A DNA stretch of 64,000 nucleotides from Prosapia bicincta (Eukaryota > Arthropoda > Insecta > Hemiptera > Cercopidae), in contig JBAIZL010000002.1 of the NCBI GenBank assembly GCA_036971475.1, positions 47,221,229 to 47,285,228 of the forward strand, in the 5' to 3' direction. Below are positions 57,702 through 64,000 of this stretch, in pieces; positions within the stretch are counted from its first letter, which is position 1, and each line of letters opens with the position of its first letter. Below the pieces are notes generated by a model. The model had not been told where the DNA came from, did not search any database, and saw nothing but the letters and a program-made list of their open reading frames with translations. The translations under genes were made by a program, and so were the position numbers.

Positions 57702-60203
57702 AGACAAACTACTACGTTATGTAGAGGCAAACTACTAGGTTATGTAGAGGCAAACTACTACGTTATGTAGAGGCAAACTACTAAGTTATGTAGAGGCAAA
57801 CTACTACGTTATGTAGAGGAAAACTACTATGTTATGTAAAGGCCAACTACTACGGTTTGTAGAGGCAAAGTACTACGTTATGTAGAGACAAACTACTAAG
57901 TTATGTAGAGGCAAACTACTAAGTTATGTAGAGGCAAACTACTACGTTATGTAGAGGAAAACTACTACGTTATGTAGAGGCAAACTTCAACGTTATGTAG
58001 AGGCAAACTACTACGTTATGTAGAGGCAAACTACTAAGTCATGTAGAGGCAAACCACTACGTTATGTAGAGGCAAACTACTACGTTATCCAGAGGCAAAC
58101 TACTACTTTATGTAGAGGCAAACTACTACGTTATGTAGAGGCAAACTACTACGTTATGTAGAGGCAAACTACTACGTTATGTAGATTCAAACTAATACGT
58201 TATGTAGAGGCAAACTACTACGTTATGTAGAGGCAAACTACTACGTTATGTAGAGGAAAACTACTACGTTATGTAGAGGCAAACTACTACGTTATGTAGA
58301 GGCAAACTACTAAGTTATGTAGAGGCAAACTACTACGTTATGTAGAGGAAAACTACTATGTTATGTAAAGGCCAACTACTACGGTTTGTAGAGGCAAACT
58401 ACTACGTTATGTAGAGACAAACTACTAAGTTATGTAGAGGCAAACTACTAAGTTATGTAGAGGCAAACTACTACGTTATGTAGAGGCAAACTACTAAGTT
58501 ATGTAGAGGCAAACTACTACGTTATGTAGAGGCAAACTACTACGTTATGTAGAGGCAAACTACTACGTTATGTAGAGGCAAACTACTACGTTATGTAGAG
58601 GCAAACTACTACGTTATGTAGAGGCAAACTACTACGTTATGTAGAGGCAAACTACTGCGTTATGTAGAGGCAAACTACTACGTTATGTAGAGGCAAACTA
58701 CTACGTTATGTAGAGGCAAACTACTATGTTATGTAGAGGCAAACTACTACGTTATGTAGAGGCAAACTACTACGTTATGTAGAGGCAAACTACTACGTTA
58801 TGTAGAGGCAAACTACCAAGTTATGTAGAGGCAAACTACTACGTTATGTAGAGGCAAACTACTACGTTATGTAGAGGCAAACTACTAAGTTATGTAGAGG
58901 CAAACTACTACGTTATGTAGAGGCAAATTACTAAGTTATGTAGAAGCAAACTACTACGTTATGTAGAGGCAAACTACTACGTTATGTAGAGGCAAACTAC
59001 TACGTTATGTAGAGGCAAACTACAACGTTATGTAGAGGCAAACTACTACGTTATGTAGAGGCAAACTACTAAGTCATGTAGAGGCAAACCACTACGTTAT
59101 GTAGAGGCAAACTACTACGTTATCCAGAGGCAAACCACTACTTTATGTAGAGGCAAACTACTACGTTATGTAGAGGCAAACTACTACGTTATGTAGAGGC
59201 AAACTACTACGTTATGTAGATTCAAACTACTACGTTATGTAGAGGCAAACTACTACGTTATGTAGAGGCAAACCACTACGTTATGTAGAGGCAAACCACT
59301 ACGTTATGTAGAGGCAAACTACTCCGTTATGTAGAGGCAAACTACTAAGTTATGTAGAGGCAAACTACTACGTTATGTAGAGGCAAACCACTACGTTATG
59401 TAGAGGCAAACTACTCCTTTATGTAGAGGCAAACTACTAAGTTATGTAGAGGCAAACTACTACGTTATGTAGAGGCAAACTACTACGTTATGTAGAGGCA
59501 AACTACTACGTTATTAGGAGGCAATCTACTAAGGTATGTAGAGGCAAACTACTAAGTTATGTAGAGGCAAACTACTACGTTATGTAGAGGCAAACTACTA
59601 CGTTATGTAGAGGCAAACTACTAAGTTATGTAGAAGCAAACTACTACGTTATGTAGAGGCAAACTACTACGTTATGTAGAGGCAAACTACTACGTTATGT
59701 AGAGGCAAACTACTACGTTATGTAGAGGCAAACTACTAAGTTATGTAGAAGAAAACTACTACGTTATGTAGAGGCAAACTACTACGCTATGTAGAGGCAA
59801 AATACTACGTTATGTAGAGGCAAACTACTAGGTTATTTAGAGGCAAACTACTACGTTATGTAGAGGCAAACTACTACGTTATGTAGAGGCAAACTACTAC
59901 GTTATGTAGATGCAAACTACTAAGTTATGTAGAAGCAAACTACTACGTTATGTAGAGGCAAACTACTACGTTATGTAGAGGCAAACTACTACGTTATGTA
60001 GAGGCAAACTACTAAGTTATGTAGAGGCAAACTACTACGTTATGTAGAGGCAAACTACTACGTTATGTAGAGGCAAACTACTACTTTATGTAGAGGCAAA
60101 CTACTAAGTTATGTAGAGGCAAACTACTACGTTATGCAGAGGCAAACTACTACGTTATGTAGAGGCAAACTACTACGTTATGTAGAGGCAAACTACTACA
60201 TTA
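57702..60203 (+). repeat. 23-bp minisatellite, about 109 units (module B, first)
   Basis: The same 23-bp unit as 11,514-14,131, but with a different main variant: CTACTAAGTTATG for CTACTACGTTATG. Larger blocks recur. A variant block with GAAAACTACTATG is repeated with a 529-bp offset (57,820 and 58,349; 23 units), and a block with AAGTCATG with a 1,035-bp offset (58,036 and 59,071; 45 units). It ends with the same CTACTACATTATAAC as the A array. Confidence 0.97.
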
Positions 60204-60884
60204 TAACAACTCTCCCCAGATAACAGCACTGGTAGAATGCGACGAGATAAACAATATAAAGATGGATATGTAATAATCCATGAATGTTAAACAATACATA
60301 ATATTGGTAAGGATTAAACAACTAAGAACTAGTCAATTATACATATCTATACATTAATAGACAATGAGGACGGGAGAATGTGCAGGATGAAATTCCAATA
60401 ATTGATTCCTGACATTTGTATGAAAAAACTTATTTTATTAAAACAATAATACAGAAAAAATTAGTTAGATTACATTATTAAATGCTTAATTATGTTTCAA
60501 AAGTTATTTTATTCAGAGGGAAATTTTAACTACTACATTAATGACTTTATTGTTGAAACATGTAGTTTGCATGATTCTAATAATATTTAGTTTATAGAAT
60601 AGAGCTCTAATTACATTAATGGTATAGCAATTATGTATTTTTCAAATGCATAATAGGTTTATTTTTGTAATATCATTATCTTCTACACACATCTTTAATA
60701 TATAGATTGTGTAATATGGCTAACTATAGCGTAGAATAATTGATATGTAAGGATGTATCCATATTATACAAACAATATAATTGTAATAGAATTGGTAAAA
60801 TGAGCTACAGAAAGCAAAAATGTTTTTCTAGTGTCTGATTAGGAAGAATACAGAAATGTTTGTTGTTAAATATATATATATACA

Positions 60885-60889
<5 letters not shown>
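60204..60889. other. AT-rich spacer after the minisatellite, module B
   Basis: Counterpart of 14,132-14,815, with scattered substitutions. No gene recognised. Confidence 0.6.
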
Positions 60890-60978
<89 letters not shown>

Positions 60979-60990
60979 GTGTGTGTTTGT
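60890..60990 (+). repeat. (GT)n microsatellite, module B
   Basis: About 43 GT units, then interrupted; the counterpart of 14,816-14,936 with a different length. Confidence 0.95.
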
Positions 60991-61059
60991 GTTGGCGTGT
61001 AAGTTTGTGTAAATGATGAGCCTAATAATGATAAATGGTTATTATTAACTAACTAATAG

Positions 61060-61113
<54 letters not shown>
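61060..61113 (+). repeat. (CT)n(AT)n compound microsatellite, module B
   Basis: Counterpart of 15,004-15,063. Confidence 0.95.
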
Positions 61114-61114
<1 letters not shown>

Positions 61115-61176
61115 CAAAAAATAAAGAATTAAATTAAAGTAAACATTTGGTTAGAAGTGAAGAGGGGTAGTAACTC

Positions 61177-61177
<1 letters not shown>

Positions 61178-61227
<50 letters not shown>
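61178..61227 (+). repeat. (AT)n microsatellite expanded only in module B
   Basis: About 25 AT units. Module A has only ATTATATATATTATTC at the matching place (about 15,130-15,145), so the expansion came after the duplication. Confidence 0.9.
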
Positions 61228-61231
<4 letters not shown>

Positions 61232-61414
61232 CTTCAAAATATAAAAGAGGTAATACAAATAGTTTCTTTGAGATAACTAGAATAATTAAAGTAAAATGTT
61301 CCGTAAAATGTACAGTTTTAAGTGTTATGAATTGGTATTAGTAACGGTCCTCTGCTGTAATGCAATGTTAAGCGATTATGAATAGCTAAAAACATTCTGC
61401 ACTGTTTAATAAAT

Positions 61415-64000
61415 GATATTAAAACACAGATATTAGGAGAAATTACATATAGTAAATAGCCAATATAAAATAATAACATAAATTTCCAGATATACCTTTG
61501 TTGCCACTAACTCTGTAAAATTTCGATGATAAGTAGCCTATTGTATTTATCATTGTAATGCACTATAAATTACGATCAGGAAAATACACTAAAAACCCGA
61601 AGCAAGGGGGTTGCTTCCAAAACAAGGAGATGATTAAAAGTCAACTTAATTCTAACCATCTTCCTAAACATAAACTTTTTCATGCTGAGAGATATAAACT
61701 TTGCAAATAATACGGAATGAATTTGGGGACCATATAATTTAAGGATCAATATCCAGGAATGTTTTTGTTGGTAGGAAATACTCAAACATATACAGGTGAG
61801 TAGTTTGAAAAGGGACGTTAATTTTTTTTGAAAAGAATACCATCACCTTACACATTTAGCTTTCCTTGAGGGCGTATTATAAAAGAGAGGCTAATAAATT
61901 AAACTTTGGTTCAAAACTGCAAAGGATAATAATTGTTGTGAAATTAGGTTGTAATGCAGTCCAAGTAAATCACGTATCCCGTTAATACATTATTGCCAAG
62001 ACACGTTGTTGAGAGTCCTATTAAGAATGAAATGCTACTAAACATTTGTAACCTTTTACCGCCGTCTTGATTACATTGCGTTGATCATTACTCTGGACTT
62101 CTATATCATTCTGTTCATTTTTATGCTTTCCACCTACTATTTATATTTCCTTTGAATAATTATTACAACTAATTTATTTCCATAGCCTATTAAATTATTC
62201 CGTTGAATAAAATATTCTATTCATCTCCTTCTTCCTTATATTTTTCTATTCATCCCCAGATGAAAAATGTTTTAAATATGGCAAGAAGTATATGACCATG
62301 GGTTATGTCTTGTGAATACCAAAGACAAACTACTACGTTATGTAGAGGCAAACTACTAGGTTATGTAGAGGCAAACTACTACGTTATGTAGAGGCAAACT
62401 ACTAAGTTATGTAGAGGCAAACTACTACGTTATGTAGAGGAAAACTACTATGTTATGTAAAGGCCAACTACTACGGTTTGTAGAGGCAAAGTACTACGTT
62501 ATGTAGAGACAAACTACTAAGTTATGTAGAGGCAAACTACTAAGTTATGTAGAGGCAAACTACTACGTTATGTAGAGGAAAACTACTACGTTATGTAGAG
62601 GCAAACTTCAACGTTATGTAGAGGCAAACTACTACGTTATGTAGAGGCAAACTACTAAGTCATGTAGAGGCAAACCACTACGTTATGTAGAGGCAAACTA
62701 CTACGTTATCCAGAGGCAAACTACTACTTTATGTAGAGGCAAACTACTACGTTATGTAGAGGCAAACTACTACGTTATGTAGAGGCAAACTACTACGTTA
62801 TGTAGATTCAAACTAATACGTTATGTAGAGGCAAACTACTACGTTATGTAGAGGCAAACTACTACGTTATGTAGAGGCAAACTACTACGTTATGTAGAGG
62901 CAAACTACTACGTTATGTAGAGGCAAACTACTAAGTTATGTAGAGGCAAACTACTACGTTATGTAGAGGAAAACTACTATGTTATGTAAAGGCCAACTAC
63001 TACGGTTTGTAGAGGCAAACTACTACGTTATGTAGAGACAAACTACTAAGTTATGTAGAGGCAAACTACTAAGTTATGTAGAGGCAAACTACTACGTTAT
63101 GTAGAGGCAAACTACTAAGTTATGTAGAGGCAAACTACTACGTTATGTAGAGGCAAACTACTACGTTATGTAGAGGCAAACTACTACGTTATGTAGAGGC
63201 AAACTACTACGTTATGTAGAGGCAAACTACTACGTTATGTAGAGGCAAACTACTACGTTATGTAGAGGCAAACTACTGCGTTATGTAGAGGCAAACTACT
63301 ACGTTATGTAGAGGCAAACTACTACGTTATGTAGAGGCAAACTACTATGTTATGTAGAGGCAAACTACTACGTTATGTAGAGGCAAACTACTACGTTATG
63401 TAGAGGCAAACTACTACGTTATGTAGAGGCAAACTACCAAGTTATGTAGAGGCAAACTACTACGTTATGTAGAGGCAAACTACTACGTTATGTAGAGGCA
63501 AACTACTAAGTTATGTAGAGGCAAACTACTACGTTATGTAGAGGCAAATTACTAAGTTATGTAGAAGCAAACTACTACGTTATGTAGAGGCAAACTACTA
63601 CGTTATGTAGAGGCAAACTACTACGTTATGTAGAGGCAAACTACAACGTTATGTAGAGGCAAACTACTACGTTATGTAGAGGCAAACTACTAAGTCATGT
63701 AGAGGCAAACCACTACGTTATGTAGAGGCAAACTACTACGTTATCCAGAGGCAAAACCACTACTTTATGTAGAGGCAAACTACTACGTTATGTAGAGGCA
63801 AACTACTACGTTATGTAGAGGCAAACTACTACGTTATGTAGATTCAAACTACTACGTTATGTAGAGGCAAACTACTACGTTATGTAGAGGCAAACCACTA
63901 CGTTATGTAGAGGCAAACCACTACGTTATGTAGAGGCAAACTACTCCGTTATGTAGAGGCAAACTACTAAGTTATGTAGAGGCAAACTACTACGTTATGT
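61415..64000 (+). repeat. 4,621-bp tandem duplication, second copy (cut by window end)
   Basis: Near-identical restart of module B from 56,794. It runs through the spacer and at least 1,678 bp of the minisatellite to the end of the window. The junction is at AATAAAT/GATATTAAAA with little or no microhomology. Confidence 0.95.
62323..64000 (+). repeat. 23-bp minisatellite, module B second copy (partial)
   Basis: At least 73 units, copying 57,702-59,379 almost exactly; cut by the window end. Confidence 0.97.

Larger units (their letters stand above)
44952..61414 (+). repeat. Segmental duplication, module B
   Basis: Second copy of module A. Relative to A it lacks about 320 bp (A 276-597), has about 80 bp more near 45,896-45,975, has 2,212 bp more at 49,708-51,919, and carries different internal deletions in the shared non-LTR retrotransposon. 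It also has an extra (AT)n run at about 61,178-61,227. Homology to A is lost at 61,414/61,415, where the sequence re-enters module B at 56,794. Confidence 0.93.
56794..61414 (+). repeat. 4,621-bp tandem duplication, first copy
   Basis: The unit starts GATATTAAAACACAG at 56,794 and at 61,415, an exact offset of 4,621. It contains spacer, the whole 23-bp minisatellite and the microsatellites. The comparable 2.6 kb differs by only one substitution (58,257 A versus 62,878 C) and one inserted A near 63,755, by eye. Confidence 0.95.

Noticed and set aside
1..64000. tRNA and rRNA genes
   Set aside because: I looked for B-box words such as GGTTCGA and for cloverleaf context and found none convincing; the tRNA-Ser match at 19,307 is the primer binding site of the LTR element.

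Overview
The window looks like a piece of an AT-rich insect nuclear genome. The reasons are the base composition, long non-coding stretches, abundant microsatellites and minisatellites, a Ty3/gypsy element of the errantivirus type primed by tRNA-Ser, degenerate non-LTR retrotransposons with an RNase H domain, and short runs of the arthropod telomere motif (CCTAA/TTAGG). A hemipteran is plausible but not shown. No complete host gene was recognised. There are only a few candidate exons and small ORFs, all of low confidence.

Layout. Bases 1-15,335 (module A) and 44,952-61,414 (module B) are diverged copies of one segment, about 45 kb apart in direct orientation. Both carry, in the same order: AT-rich flank with a 40-bp tandem repeat, an 84-codon ORF, a short CCTAA run, a decayed non-LTR retrotransposon (A 5,200-10,245; B 52,165-56,405), about 1.3 kb of spacer, a 23-bp minisatellite (A 11,514-14,131; B 57,702-60,203), a (GT)n tract and a (CT)n(AT)n tract. 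Module B ends in a second, almost perfect duplication: 56,794-61,414 (4,621 bp) starts again at 61,415 and runs off the window.

Between the modules (15,336-44,951) the DNA is single-copy within this window. It holds a nearly intact LTR retrotransposon with an env gene (19,016-26,262), bounded by TATA target duplications. Its two 292-bp LTRs differ at only two positions, so the insertion is recent. Its gag and pol overlap in a -1 arrangement with a correctly phased T TTT TTA slippery heptamer. Pol is one frame broken by a single TAG directly after an (AAT)16 run. Env is damaged near its 5' end. The rest of the interval holds MITE-like inverted repeats (29.3-29.8 kb and 30.3-30.6 kb), a 7-copy 90-bp repeat (35.5-36.2 kb), a 17-copy 27-bp repeat (41.8-42.3 kb), a GC-rich island (43.26-43.64 kb), and candidate exons on both strands.

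The biology visible here is repeat dynamics: segmental duplication followed by independent decay of the same non-LTR insertion in each copy, satellite growth at several scales, and one young retroviral-type insertion. The items most worth checking are the LTR element's translational signals, the 4.6-kb near-identical tandem copy (real or assembly artefact), and the candidate coding exon on the minus strand at 18,651-18,764.
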